Assembly: GCA_964250805.1 (NCBI GenBank)
Contig: CAXUHG010000001.1
Coordinates: 62,001 to 126,000 of the forward strand
Length of the DNA stretch: 64,000 nucleotides
DNA from: JBBQVS01 sp964250805
GTDB lineage: Bacteria > Chloroflexota > Ktedonobacteria > Ktedonobacterales > Ktedonobacteraceae
Direction of reading: 5' to 3'
A program made the translations under genes and the position numbers. Below the pieces are notes generated by a model, which worked only from the letters and a program-made list of their open reading frames with translations, was not told where the DNA came from and did not search any database. Positions 50,387 to 59,448 of this stretch are shown piece after piece; position 1 is the first letter of the stretch; each line of letters opens with the position of its first letter.

Positions 50387-53041
50387 ATGGAACAAGAGCA
50401 GTTGACGCAATTTGAGGCTCTATTCAAATATTTACCTGTCGGAATAGCTATTCTCGATAGCACCGACCTATGTATTCGTTATCTCAACACATATATCTCT
50501 ACACAACTCGTAGCACATGGATACCCGCAAGATGTAAGAGGAAGGCGAGTCGAGGAACTTCTACCCGAAAAGATACACAAGGATATTACAGCAAGTTTGC
50601 AAGAAGTGGCAGCAAATAGTGCGGAAATCACCTATAAAGAGTTGTCTTATGAGGGCTACAATGCAACGCGAGGACGTACTTACTGGCGTGTCAACATTAA
50701 AAAAGTACATGAACTGATCAATCTTCACGATGTGCTACTTATTACCATTGAGGATATCACCGAAAGCGTGCGTCCGCAACTTCAACTTCAGGCAGTCCAA
50801 TCTATCTCCTCAACGATGATAGGTGCCTACGCGTTGCCGACCGTACTGGATCGTATTTTACAGGTGTTATCCGAGTTACTTGGTGCGAGTGCAAGTGCTG
50901 TGCTGCTCATTGCTCATACCGTTTCGGACTATGACGCGATATATACGAGTGTAACTCCAACTTCACGTAGAATAACGCTTGCCGCGCAAAAAGGCATTCA
51001 TCTCTTATTCCAGGACTGGTATCCACTTCTTAATGAACATGTACTGTTTTCACGGGTAGAGTCGCGGCGAAAGACACAGAAAATCAGCGACACCACTCTG
51101 CTCGCGGACATAAATTTCCCATACATTGACGAGAACGGCAGTCCGTGCCGTCCCGTTTCTGTCATAAGTGTACCTATCTTCGAGCCACATCTCTCAACAT
51201 CCTCCAATGTCGGTGAGTTATATCCACCTTCCGAAAAAACTGCAAGCAGCAAAGCGGTTTTTGGAAGCATCGAAGTATATTATCCCGTTACAAGAAGTTT
51301 TCCGGCAGTCGATGTAGAGTTTTTGGAGCAACTCTCACTGCTAGCAGGGATAGCGATACAGAATGCACGTCTTTTCCATAAACTTGAAATACAGGTACGG
51401 ACAGAGCGACGTAAAGCGCATCAACAAAAATATGTGATGCAGGCAATGCCTGATGGTGTAATTATTTTTGATCCGCGCTGGCGTATTGCCGAGGCCAATC
51501 AAACTATATATACATTGCTCGGTTGGAACGATAACGTTATTGGTTTATCAATTTCAGAGGCGTTCAAACAAAGCAAGGCCATTTTCTTTGGCGACGTTCT
51601 TAACACAGAGGAGCTGATACCAGAATTAGAGCGTCGCGCACACGAGGGCATTGTTAGCGAGTTTAAAGTGACTGGTGCAGATGCCGAAGAGTACATTATT
51701 CGTGCTACCTATACGCCTATACAGGATGAGATAGGCGACATATTCGCGTACATTATAGTTTGTCACGATGTAACAGAGCTGGTCGAGGCACGCGAACGCA
51801 TTGAAGCAGAGGTGGTTGAGCGTACAAGAGAACTGGCGCAACAGAACACGGCTCTACAATTAGCGAAAACGGCGCAGGAGACCGAACAGGCTCGCCTGAA
51901 ACTCCTTCTGGAACGCCTACCTTCGGGAGTAATACTGGTATCAGCACAGGACAATACGATCATTACTATCAACCAACATGCCATACAGTTGCTACGACGA
52001 ATGCTTACCACATCGTTGAATGTAGAGCAGGCGGCAACAGTTGGTCAAGATGCTAAACGTCTTTTGCAACCGATTCGGACGTATGATGCATCTGGTAAGC
52101 TCCTGACTTATGAGCAACGTCCACTTCATCTGGCACTCAAGGATGGCAAGGCGAATGAGGCTGAACTGCATATGCAAGACAGCGATGATGAAATGCTGTA
52201 TATTTTCGCAAGTGCTGCCCCTTTGCGGGCAAGCGATGGCACAATTAGTAGCGCGGTTCTCCTGTATAGCGAAATTACTCCCATCAAGAAGCTAGAACAG
52301 GCACGCGACGACTTTTTCACAACAATGGCACATGAGTTGAAGACGCCTCTAGCGAATGTACGTGCCCAACTCACCTCATTACTCGCAAAAGATGTACAAT
52401 GGTCGCCAGAGCAGCAGTATGCGGCATTGCAAACGGCGGACGAGCAGCTCAAGCGTCTCATCAGCGCAGTACACCGCACGCTAGAAGTAACACGCATTGA
52501 GGCTGGCGGTTTACAACTCAGATTAGAAGCGGTACTTTTGCCGGAATTATTTGAAGACCTTGAAGAACGGTTTTCCGCACTCATTGCTTCATCGCAACGC
52601 CGACTACATATCGTGTATCCAAAGGCTTTGCCAGTGGTACAGGCAGACTACGAACTTATCATGAGTGTGCTTACCAATTTGCTTAGCAATGCCTTCCGCT
52701 ATGCACCAGAAGGTGATACTGTTCTAGTGGAGGCAAATCCGGTCTTCGCTTCACAGGATAGCGTTCACACGCATCCTATTAGTGTGACATTGTGTGTCAG
52801 TGATAACGGACCTGGACTTACACAGGAACAACAGAAATTCCTATTTAAGCGCTTCAGCACGCTTTCCATGACAAACAAGGGTAAGGGACAGACAACAAAT
52901 ACAACAACTGGCCTCGGTCTCTACATTAGTCGTGGTATCGTTGAGGCACACGGAAGCAAGCTTACATTAGTGAGTAGTCCTGGACAAGGGGCGAGTTTCT
53001 CCTTTACCCTACCAACTGTAAGTACAACTCTTCATACGTAA
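50387..53041 (+). CDS. Soluble PAS/GAF hybrid sensor histidine kinase
   Basis: An 884-residue kinase without membrane helices, thus sensing inside the cell. Order: PAS-like domain (about 5-130), GAF (about 145-330), PAS (340-460), coiled coil (460-505, VVERTRELAQQNTALQL), PAS (505-630), HisKA with His649 in TMAHELKTPLANV, and the HATPase domain (750-880) with NLLSNAFRYAPEG, VSDNGPGL and TGLGLYISRGIVEAHG. It autophosphorylates at His649 and should pass phosphate to the response regulator encoded 29 bp downstream. The ligand is unknown; GAF/PAS may bind a chromophore, but no bilin-binding Cys was identified. Confidence 0.93.
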   Translation: MEQEQLTQFEALFKYLPVGIAILDSTDLCIRYLNTYISTQLVAHGYPQDVRGRRVEELLPEKIHKDITASLQEVAANSAEITYKELSYEGYNATRGRTYWRVNIKKVHELINLHDVLLITIEDITESVRPQLQLQAVQSISSTMIGAYALPTVLDRILQVLSELLGASASAVLLIAHTVSDYDAIYTSVTPTSRRITLAAQKGIHLLFQDWYPLLNEHVLFSRVESRRKTQKISDTTLLADINFPYIDENGSPCRPVSVISVPIFEPHLSTSSNVGELYPPSEKTASSKAVFGSIEVYYPVTRSFPAVDVEFLEQLSLLAGIAIQNARLFHKLEIQVRTERRKAHQQKYVMQAMPDGVIIFDPRWRIAEANQTIYTLLGWNDNVIGLSISEAFKQSKAIFFGDVLNTEELIPELERRAHEGIVSEFKVTGADAEEYIIRATYTPIQDEIGDIFAYIIVCHDVTELVEARERIEAEVVERTRELAQQNTALQLAKTAQETEQARLKLLLERLPSGVILVSAQDNTIITINQHAIQLLRRMLTTSLNVEQAATVGQDAKRLLQPIRTYDASGKLLTYEQRPLHLALKDGKANEAELHMQDSDDEMLYIFASAAPLRASDGTISSAVLLYSEITPIKKLEQARDDFFTTMAHELKTPLANVRAQLTSLLAKDVQWSPEQQYAALQTADEQLKRLISAVHRTLEVTRIEAGGLQLRLEAVLLPELFEDLEERFSALIASSQRRLHIVYPKALPVVQADYELIMSVLTNLLSNAFRYAPEGDTVLVEANPVFASQDSVHTHPISVTLCVSDNGPGLTQEQQKFLFKRFSTLSMTNKGKGQTTNTTTGLGLYISRGIVEAHGSKLTLVSSPGQGASFSFTLPTVSTTLHT

Positions 53042-53070
53042 TTCATCGGTGCCAATAGTTAGGTAAAACA

Positions 53071-53823
53071 ATGTCTACACAAGATAAAAAAGTTCGCATT
53101 CTCTGTGTCGAGGATAATCCCCAGATGCGTACCTTCTTGCTAGTACAACTTAAAGCAAGGAGTTTCCAAGCGCAAGCGGTAAGCGACGGAGCGCAAGCTA
53201 TTGATCTTGTCGCCCTGTTTCAACCACAACTTGTCCTGCTCGATTTAAGCCTTCCTACTCTCGATGGCCTCACATTTCTGAGTCGTCTCCGCGAATGGAG
53301 CAACATTCCCGTCATCATTCTCTCCGCGCAAAGTGAAGAAACTATAAAAATTAAGGCACTCGATCTTGGAGCCGATGATTACTTGACCAAACCATTTAGC
53401 CTGAACGAATTGCTTGCACGCATTCGCGTCGTACTGCGTCGTTCGGATGAGACATTGCGCCTGAGAAATCAAGGAGTTGGAGAAGAAAAATCGCGTTATA
53501 CAAATGGAGGAGAAAATGGCCTGGTCGTAGATTATGCGCATCGCGCGGTCTACTCTGGCGGAAAGAAGATTCACCTGACTCCAACAGAATACGACCTTCT
53601 TTTTGAACTTACGCGCAACGCGGGCAAGGTACTCACACATCGGGAACTACTCCAAAGGGTATGGGGACCAGATTATAGTGGAGAGAACACCTACCTTCGC
53701 ACTTTTATGCGCCACCTACGACAAAAGTTAGAGCCAGACCCAGCGCAGCCACGTTTCTTACGCAACGAATTAGGAGTAGGTTATTTTGTGCCACCAGCCG
53801 ATGTAGAGAAAGAGCAGGAATAG
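53071..53823 (+). CDS. OmpR/PhoB-family response regulator
   Basis: A 250-residue regulator. The receiver (about 8-125) has the acidic pair E14-D15, phospho-acceptor Asp58 in LVLLDLSLP and Lys in DDYLTKPF. The winged-helix DNA-binding domain occupies 155-240 (LTPTEYDLLFELTRNAGKVL, THRELLQRVWGPDYSGENTY, RTFMRHLRQKLEPDP, LGVGYFV). The linker is unusually long and Gly/Asn-rich. It forms a two-component pair with the upstream kinase. Candidate target sites are the direct repeats right downstream. KdpE-like in sequence, but no kdp genes are near. Confidence 0.93.
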   Translation: MSTQDKKVRILCVEDNPQMRTFLLVQLKARSFQAQAVSDGAQAIDLVALFQPQLVLLDLSLPTLDGLTFLSRLREWSNIPVIILSAQSEETIKIKALDLGADDYLTKPFSLNELLARIRVVLRRSDETLRLRNQGVGEEKSRYTNGGENGLVVDYAHRAVYSGGKKIHLTPTEYDLLFELTRNAGKVLTHRELLQRVWGPDYSGENTYLRTFMRHLRQKLEPDPAQPRFLRNELGVGYFVPPADVEKEQE

Positions 53824-53870
53824 ATTATTTATCTCTTCTGGGGAAACGATTTTGTATTTTGATAAAATAT

Positions 53871-53920
53871 TCACACGCTTTTCACACAAACGAGCAAAAA
53901 TTTACGCGTTTTTCACACAC
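53871..53920. promoter_or_regulatory. Direct repeats downstream of the response regulator, candidate binding sites
   Basis: CGCTTTTCACACA (53876-53888) and GCGTTTTTCACACA (about 53906-53919) recur about 30 bp apart, with TTCACACG just before the first. OmpR-family proteins bind such direct repeats. They lie ahead of a small gene at 54250. Tentative. Confidence 0.4.
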
Positions 53921-54249
53921 TATCGGGTATTCTTTGAGTAGAGATAGGAATATTGTCTCTAGTCGCACCGGCGACGCTGCCGCAGCGGGTTTTATCTTTT
54001 AGCGGAAGCGGGGTGTTCAAATGCACGTTATAGGTACTGCACACACCATGCCTGGAAGCGACACGTCTCATTCTATGAATGAGGCATTCCCCACCCTCAA
54101 CCAGTTCACGCTGGAAACACCCATTCATCTTCATGTCAGTGCATTCTGGCCTACAAAGGACGTAACTTTCCTACTACGAATAGACACCGTACCTGTATAT
54201 ACGCTCACTCATTGTAGTACATCTGTTATCGAACTCAAAGGAGGCTTCC
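53921..54249. other. Spacer upstream of a small gene
   Basis: An open frame at 54021-54260 exists but has no ribosome binding site and ends inside the next gene, so it is not called. The region probably includes the promoter of the gene at 54250. No clear promoter was fixed. Confidence 0.4.
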
Positions 54250-54438
54250 ATGGATCGTAAAGAAGACCGCGAGATTTTGCGTAAAGGTGGGTTTGCAGAA
54301 GGAGAGGTCAAGCAGTTAAGTAAACTTCGTAGGGATCATGCTGAACGGCAACGTCACCTCGCAGTCATTGAGCATCGTCGCCTCGAATTTGTACGTTGGC
54401 TTGTAGATACAGGGAAACTTTCGGATCAAATCGCATAA
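54250..54438 (+). CDS. Small basic helical hypothetical protein
   Basis: A 62-residue highly charged protein (MDRKEDREILRKGGFAEGEV, LSKLRRDHAERQRHLAVIEH), likely helical throughout. AAAGGAGG stands six to thirteen bases before the ATG, a near-ideal site, and an 11-bp hairpin follows the stop, so a real gene is likely. No signal or membrane segment. The family is not recognised; DNA- or partner-binding is only a guess from its charge. Confidence 0.65.
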   Translation: MDRKEDREILRKGGFAEGEVKQLSKLRRDHAERQRHLAVIEHRRLEFVRWLVDTGKLSDQIA

Positions 54439-54455
54439 AAACTTGTTCGTTATTC

Positions 54456-54489
54456 CTACTGTTCTTGGCCTGTTGGCGAAGAACAGTAG
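54456..54489 (+). terminator. Hairpin terminator after the small gene
   Basis: CTACTGTTCTT (54456-54466) pairs with AAGAACAGTAG (54479-54489), loop 12 bases, 18 bp after the stop codon. The downstream U-run is weak. Confidence 0.55.
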
Positions 54490-54606
54490 AAACGTATCTA
54501 TATCTTGCGCTCAGAGCATTCAGGATGTAAGGATGCTCCCACAAAAGCCAGGGCTGAGTTGTATAAGAGAACATTCAGCTTTTAAGCTACAAGCGTCTTC
54601 ATTTAT

Positions 54607-54831
54607 TTAGGAGAGGTCATCGTCTCCACGATAGACAACAAACCCAAAATCTTCCCATGTTTTAGGAACGGAGCGTTGCGCAGGAATGGGGAGACGTTCA
54701 ACGGCGGCAAGAATATCCCCCACGAGAGTTGATGGAGGAGCTATCTGTTGAAGCTGACCGAACAATGCATCAATATCATCGTTCTCTGTCACGTCTTCGG
54801 CAAAAAGCATTTGGTGTGAATAATTCATCAA
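54607..54831 (-). CDS. Small acidic protein downstream of the ECF sigma gene
   Basis: A 74-residue acidic protein (NDDIDALFGQLQQIAPPSTL, VGDILAAVERLPIPAQRSVP, EDFGFVVYRGDDDLS). No membrane helix. It follows the sigma factor gene by 91 bp on the same strand, a position often taken by anti-sigma factors, but it is too short for the usual zinc-binding anti-sigma domain and lacks His/Cys motifs. The role is unknown; a regulatory link to the sigma factor is inference only. Confidence 0.6.
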   Translation of the reverse strand: MMNYSHQMLFAEDVTENDDIDALFGQLQQIAPPSTLVGDILAAVERLPIPAQRSVPKTWEDFGFVVYRGDDDLS

Positions 54832-54922
54832 TGAAACTCCCTCTTATGTAATTCTTATCTAGTGTTAATACGAATCGCAGAAGAGGGAAGTTTCAGTTTT
54901 ACCTAGTTTTCTTAACGGATTA

Positions 54923-55549
54923 TTAAGAGACTGAGGCAGTTTGTGTTTGTGTGCTAAGTGCTGCACGTAATAGTGGACGCGCACGTTGGAAATACGTTTT
55001 TGCTGTTGCCTCTGGCATACTAAGCGTCTTGCCAATCTCCGAGAAACTCAGTTGACCAGCGTAGCGCAACAACACAACAGAACGGAATTTGGGAGGCAAA
55101 CTATCAATAGCACAGCGTAGGGAGCGTTGCAAGTCGTTGCGCTCAGCGATTTCTTCGGGCAAGGGCCGTGTATCGGGCATAATAGCGAGTGGTGACAGAT
55201 CATCCTCATCGTTCGCCGACTCCAATTCGGAGAAGTGAATGGCGCGTTTACGACGCAACTCATCGAGACAGCGATTACGTGCAACTTGGAAAAGCCATGC
55301 TTTAAGCGGCTCACCGGTACGCAGGGTTGGCATAGAAATATATAACTGTAAGAAAACTTGTTGTGAGACATCACATGCCTGATCATAATCTCCGAGGCAG
55401 TGACAAATGAAGTTAAAAAGAGAAACATGATAGCGCTGTACAAGGGACTCAAAAGCACGTTGATCGCCAGCGAGTGTCTGTTTCACTAACATGCCGTCGG
55501 TAATCTCTGGAACTGGTGTCTTCGTCTGCACTCTTGATCGTGTCTGCAT
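54923..55549 (-). CDS. ECF-type RNA polymerase sigma factor
   Basis: A 208-residue sigma-70 family factor of the extracytoplasmic-function type. Region 2 spans about 20-90 (DQRAFESLVQRYHVSLFNFI, YDQACDVSQQVFLQLYISMP, LKAWLFQVARNRCLDELRRK). Region 4 is at about 140-195 (SLRCAIDSLPPKFRSVVLLR, YAGQLSFSEIGKTLSMPEAT, AKTYFQRARPLL). Start ATG 55549 is chosen because GTGAGGATC acts as its ribosome binding site; a GTG at 55564 would overlap that site. No classical anti-sigma gene follows; a small acidic gene does. Confidence 0.92.
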   Translation of the reverse strand: MQTRSRVQTKTPVPEITDGMLVKQTLAGDQRAFESLVQRYHVSLFNFICHCLGDYDQACDVSQQVFLQLYISMPTLRTGEPLKAWLFQVARNRCLDELRRKRAIHFSELESANDEDDLSPLAIMPDTRPLPEEIAERNDLQRSLRCAIDSLPPKFRSVVLLRYAGQLSFSEIGKTLSMPEATAKTYFQRARPLLRAALSTQTQTASVS

Positions 55550-55703
55550 AAGTTTGATCCTCACTTTCTTTCGTCCCCCTTAGAGTAGCTTGTTCTAGTA
55601 GAAAATTCAAGCGTTTTTTGAGCTTATAAGCTCTGCTATAAGCCACTCTAAGCGTAAACTAAACTATATTAAAGTGAAGGTAGTACATTTCTTAGGAATG
55701 TAA

Positions 55704-55748
55704 GAATTCGATAACTTATTTTATTCTTATTCATTTCTTATCGAATTC
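55704..55748. promoter_or_regulatory. Inverted repeat upstream of the sigma factor gene
   Basis: GAATTCGATAA (55704-55714) pairs with TTATCGAATTC (55738-55748), separated by 23 AT-rich bases. It lies about 155 bp before the sigma factor start and could be an operator or a leader hairpin. Confidence 0.45.
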
Positions 55749-55870
55749 CAAGAAGAGGAAAAAAAGAGGAGGAAGAGAAACAACACGCTTTGAACATTGT
55801 CTATTATGAACACGTAACAGGACAGCATTTCGATACAAGTATTGAGATACCGGCTGTCGCGAAGAAAATA

Positions 55871-55915
55871 AAAAGAGAGATAGCCTCTCCTTTGAGAAGA
55901 GGCTATCTCTCTTTT
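55871..55915 (-). terminator. Hairpin terminator of the ferritin-like gene
   Basis: AAAAGAGAGATAGCCTCT (55871-55888) is complementary to 55898-55915 with a nine-base loop. On the minus strand it follows the ferritin-like gene by 48 bp and ends in a U-rich run, the normal layout of an intrinsic terminator. Confidence 0.8.
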
Positions 55916-55963
55916 GAAGCGATTTGCTACATACCCGATGCACGGGCTATGCAACAATAGCTC

Positions 55964-56716
55964 TTATGAACATGACGCGACCGCAAATGGGCTACGGTAC
56001 ACAACACCGCCGCCACCTGTGCTGACCTGCTCGTAGGTATAGTGGTTGCCATTGACAGGGCTGAGGTAACCGGCCTTCGCAACGAGGGCTGGTGCATCGC
56101 CAACTTTGCCGATCAAGACTGGTGTGAATGCCCAGTTATCGGCTGGGATAAGACCACCGATTGCACGCCCAAGCGCACGGTGTTCTGACTCAATACAGGC
56201 AACCTGTGCAGCAATCTGTGAAAGGTCCGGTCTGCCCTGTAAACCAAACTCTTTTACAGCCGCGAGGAATGCAGAGTCGAAAACACCTTCGAGCTGTTGT
56301 TGTGTCGCAATAAAGGTTCCCAGGTCCTCAAAGGTCTTTGGGCCTTCTGGGAAACTGAAGGTACTTGCCAGATACTTGCCACCAGCACTTGCGAAGAAGA
56401 GTTCGTGAATCTGCTCTTCAATGAGGGCGGCACGGATATAGGCTCTGTCAGCACCGGTGATACCAAGCTTCTCGGCATTCTTCAAGCCATTGGTGTAGAA
56501 CGTCACAGCCAGACGCTCTGCGGTACGAGCAATGGTGAAGATGTCAGCGATAGGTGTTACACAATTTGCATTGTGTGCTGAAGCCGATTTCGCGGTGTTC
56601 GACCAGATCGTTGTGCCTGCGACGGCAAGTCCTGTAGCACCGGCGGCCCCTGCAATAGCGCCTTTCAGTACGTTACGGCGTGAAGTTGCCTTGACTGTCT
56701 CGTTTGAATTTTCCAT
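55964..56716 (-). CDS. Tat-exported ferritin-like domain protein
   Basis: A 250-residue protein. The start has a Tat signal: TSRRNVLKGAIAGAAGATGL, followed by a hydrophobic AVAGTTIW stretch, so folded export through the Tat system is likely. The rest is a four-helix ferritin-like domain with candidate metal ligands: ARTAERLAVTFYTNG, AALIEEQIHELFFASAG, FIATQQQLEGVFDSAF and CIESEHRALGRAIGG (E-x-x-H). Such proteins may bind di-iron outside the cell or act in stress resistance. ATG 56716 follows GGAAGGATC; a longer frame to 56776 is less probable. Alone, ahead of the sigma gene. Confidence 0.85.
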   Translation of the reverse strand: MENSNETVKATSRRNVLKGAIAGAAGATGLAVAGTTIWSNTAKSASAHNANCVTPIADIFTIARTAERLAVTFYTNGLKNAEKLGITGADRAYIRAALIEEQIHELFFASAGGKYLASTFSFPEGPKTFEDLGTFIATQQQLEGVFDSAFLAAVKEFGLQGRPDLSQIAAQVACIESEHRALGRAIGGLIPADNWAFTPVLIGKVGDAPALVAKAGYLSPVNGNHYTYEQVSTGGGGVVYRSPFAVASCS

Positions 56717-56776
56717 TGTTGTGATGATCCTTCCATACAACGAATATTGTCTGTCATCATGTTGACTGCTCAACAT

Positions 56777-57248
56777 ACTCTACACCTCTAATCCGAAATA
56801 ATTTAGGATAGTGGTGAATGAATGAGAAGGCGAACGACCCGTTTCGTGGATTGACACGGTGGGCGCCTTGACAATCAGTCGTTTTTGCTTCTCACACTAT
56901 ACTACGCCAGTAGTTTGCAAACGGATTACATCTTTTCAAGAAAGGTGTATCCACCATTATAGGAGAAGCACGTCTGGTCTACTTCGCGGTTCTCCAACTT
57001 GGACGCATGGATAAACCGACCGACGTCGCCTCTCACAAAATACTACGCTTTTTCGTAAGAAGTGGATTTTGGGAAAGAGAGTTAATCATAGCGTAGGAAT
57101 ATTTACCGTCGCATTACTTCAAACTGAGAGATTGGGCGTGGTCAAGAGACGACTCAGGAATTGGCTGACGACGCGCTTGTCAATGCGATTGCCGATACGA
57201 GCAAGGAACACGTTTGCGCGTTCCATACTGACATTGATAGGATGATTC
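56777..57248. other. Non-coding spacer
   Basis: No gene is recognised. It includes the promoter region of the ferritin-like gene (minus strand), with an AT-rich stretch, but no clear -35/-10 pair was fixed, and it leads to the repeat at 57249-57387. Confidence 0.45.
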
Positions 57249-57387
57249 TTCGTAGGGACCAGATGTATCGCGTCCGAAAGCGTGATTTATCACGCGAGAT
57301 CGTGTCCGAGACAGCTTGTGCAGAACATTCATCGGGATTTCGCTCAATGAATTGAGCAGCGGACGCGATACATCGGGTCCCTACGAA
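57249..57387. repeat. Dispersed palindromic element, family 1, copy C
   Basis: The arms 57249-57276 (TTCGTAGGGACCAGATGTAT...) and 57360-57387 pair over 28 bases with one mismatch. Inner hairpins GCGTGATTTATCACGC and GCTCAATGAATTGAGC are as in the copy at 31976-32117. The arms in this copy and the other have compensating changes (GATGTATCGC here, GATTTATCGC there). Confidence 0.9.
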
Positions 57388-57450
57388 ATTACCAATAATG
57401 ATGGCTATGAACAAAGAACCATATCTATCATAGCACAGAGGCGCGATGTA

Positions 57451-57846
57451 TCAGTGGCCTATAACGAATATTTGCACGATGTAGTAAAGAGTAGCCACAA
57501 CGAGGAAGATGCTGTAGACGCCTGCGATAATACGCGAAGAACGGAACGTACCGCTCATCACGCGTGGTCGTAAGCTACGACTGGTGAGGCGTGCGGCAAC
57601 GACAAGCAGGCCAAGTAACAGGAGTACACCGAGAATACGAACGGGCAAGGCTCCGCTAAAAAGCGCGAGAGGAACGACAACACCGCCAAAGGCAAGCAGG
57701 GCACCGACGATATCCAGTGCCGCGATACCCATAAATAGCCCTTCGTCGTATTGTCTACGAAGCAGCATTGGAGTAATGCGCAGGAGTAAATAGACTCCTG
57801 CGCCATACGCAATAAGACTGACAAAAACTAAGAGGGCGTACTGCAT
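57451..57846 (-). CDS. Hypothetical four-helix membrane protein
   Basis: A 131-residue protein with four predicted membrane helices (LLVFVSLIAYGAGVYLLLRI, MGIAALDIVGALLAFGGVVV, PVRILGVLLLLGLLVVAARL, IIAGVYSIFLVVATLYYIVQ). It is separated by six bases from the upstream lipoprotein gene on the same strand, so co-transcription is expected. The family is unknown. The basic loop RLTSRSLRPRVMSGTFRSSR lies on the predicted cytoplasmic side. Confidence 0.7.
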   Translation of the reverse strand: MQYALLVFVSLIAYGAGVYLLLRITPMLLRRQYDEGLFMGIAALDIVGALLAFGGVVVPLALFSGALPVRILGVLLLLGLLVVAARLTSRSLRPRVMSGTFRSSRIIAGVYSIFLVVATLYYIVQIFVIGH

Positions 57847-57852
57847 GAATTT

Positions 57853-59187
57853 TTAACCCCATGAAAAATTATGAGCATCGGCAAGAAGCTTCTGCCCGTG
57901 TGCATCTCCTGGTGCAAACACATAGACATCAGGAGTTGTCGTCGTATCTGTTATCTCAGTATTTTGTAACGCGAATGCGGCACTATCGGCACGCCACGTT
58001 ACCTGTCCAACGACATTTGGCGCGTATTGCTGCATAGCTGTCGGGTTGGCAAGCGACGCCGAATAAGGTCCCATCTGAGTCATCGTGTGATAGGCCGTTA
58101 CCACAACAGTCTGGCTATCAGGCCCCCATGTCAGCGCAACATCCTGGCTCAACATGTCCGACGATACCTGTGCAAAGAGACCGGTGGTTGAGTTATCATT
58201 CAGGTTTAGGACTTGCACAGTACCAACAGATTGTGTTGGGCCGGTTGCATGAATCATCTGCGCTACCAATTGTTGCCCGTCGGCTGAGATATCCCATCCT
58301 GGCTTTACAAAGGCTCCACTTTGTGCGTCCGTACACCAGGGTTCACTACCCATTTGCAATAGCTGTTTGCTCTGCATTTCAGGATGCGTCAACGAATGAC
58401 TGTAAAGAACTATCTGACTTTGTTGTTCAAAAGGATGTACGACTACCTGATAAAAAAGTTGCCCACTACTGTAACGAAGCGAAAGCAGCAATGGCGTATT
58501 CTTTTGTGGGTCGAACAGAGTTGAGGCTCCTAATGCACTCAGAGGTAGCACCTGTGTCAACGTGTGTGCATCTACGTCATAGCGGTATAAGCCTGTGCCT
58601 GTCTTACCTGGACCACTATTGTACCACGCTAACAGGTGCGTTGTATCCTGCCAAAATGCATACTGCCAGGAATCCATACGTGGCATGCCATTCATCTGCA
58701 CATTGTTTGTAACATTTGGTAAGGCAAGTTGCGTGAATTGCTGCGTTTTCGTGTTCATGACGTAGAGCGCACCATTCGCGCTTAGGTCTGGAGCAGGACA
58801 GCCGCCTCCACCAGCACCTGTGGGGACAGCATCGGTAATGAGGGCAAGATTTGCGTCATCCGCCGACCACAGAGGTTGATGCCAGAAGACGGTCGGCGTC
58901 TGGTCATAGTTGAAGTGAGTGGCCTGCGTCGGTTTCACGCCCTGCACAGCTACCCAAAGTTGATCCTTACGCACAAAGGCATAGGAGGCTCCTAGCGTTC
59001 CAGCAGGAGCCGAAGACACATTTTTCGCCGACGACGTAGCAGTTGGAATGACGGCTGGTGTACCACTTCCACGATCAGGTGTTCCGCTTGGGACAGTACC
59101 CACCTTCGATGTGCTACAAGCTGAAATAAGCAGTACACAGAAGAGTAGCGATGGGAGCAAAGCTATCTTCGTAAATTTTTTGAGCAT
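57853..59187 (-). CDS. Beta-propeller-like lipoprotein, second copy
   Basis: A 444-residue lipoprotein: signal with core LLPSLLFCVLLISAC and lipidated Cys24, then a Thr/Ser/Pro/Gly linker. The outer domain has propeller-like signatures: ASYAFVRKDQLWVAVQGVKP, PLWSADDANLALITDA, WDISADGQQLVAQM, LTWGPDSQTVVVTAY and VTWRADSAAFALQN. In length, anchor and blades it resembles the lipoprotein at 550-1878. An acidic/Cys loop (GGGGCPAPDLSANG) is inserted. Start lacks a strong ribosome site. Forms an operon with the membrane protein downstream. Confidence 0.75.
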   Translation of the reverse strand: MLKKFTKIALLPSLLFCVLLISACSTSKVGTVPSGTPDRGSGTPAVIPTATSSAKNVSSAPAGTLGASYAFVRKDQLWVAVQGVKPTQATHFNYDQTPTVFWHQPLWSADDANLALITDAVPTGAGGGGCPAPDLSANGALYVMNTKTQQFTQLALPNVTNNVQMNGMPRMDSWQYAFWQDTTHLLAWYNSGPGKTGTGLYRYDVDAHTLTQVLPLSALGASTLFDPQKNTPLLLSLRYSSGQLFYQVVVHPFEQQSQIVLYSHSLTHPEMQSKQLLQMGSEPWCTDAQSGAFVKPGWDISADGQQLVAQMIHATGPTQSVGTVQVLNLNDNSTTGLFAQVSSDMLSQDVALTWGPDSQTVVVTAYHTMTQMGPYSASLANPTAMQQYAPNVVGQVTWRADSAAFALQNTEITDTTTTPDVYVFAPGDAHGQKLLADAHNFSWG

Positions 59188-59234
59188 GAGTATCTCTTCT
59201 CCAGTACATAATCTCCATAGTACGTCTACTTAGG

Positions 59235-59277
59235 CAACACATTTCATCACCTGTTTAGCAGGTGATGAAATGTGTTG
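59235..59277. repeat. Palindrome in divergent promoter region (19-bp arms)
   Basis: CAACACATTTCATCACCTG (59235-59253) is exactly complementary to 59259-59277, loop TTTAG. Unlike most palindromes here it lies between divergent genes, about 50 bp upstream of the lipoprotein start, so it is more likely an operator or leader structure than a terminator. Confidence 0.8.
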
Positions 59278-59374
59278 GAAATATATTCCTTGCGTATACG
59301 TACATCGTTATGTATAAACGTGTTTCATATTGCAGTCAGCATACCGTAGGTATTTCGGTTGTGCAAAAAACGGA

Positions 59375-59403
59375 TTGACAGTAGCCATAATTTCCCTTAT
59401 GAT
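59375..59403 (+). promoter_or_regulatory. Sigma70-type promoter of the DNA methyltransferase gene
   Basis: TTGACA (59375-59380) and TATGAT (59398-59403) with a 17-bp spacer, 45 bp ahead of the start codon at 59449. Confidence 0.75.
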
Positions 59404-59448
59404 GAGAGTATGTAGGGCAGGTAGCGGAAAAGAATAGGTACACATCTT

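Noticed and set aside
54021..54260. Open frame of 79 codons upstream of the gene at 54250
   Set aside because: No ribosome binding site, no hydrophobic or family features, and its end overlaps the well-supported start of the next gene. Probably leader sequence.
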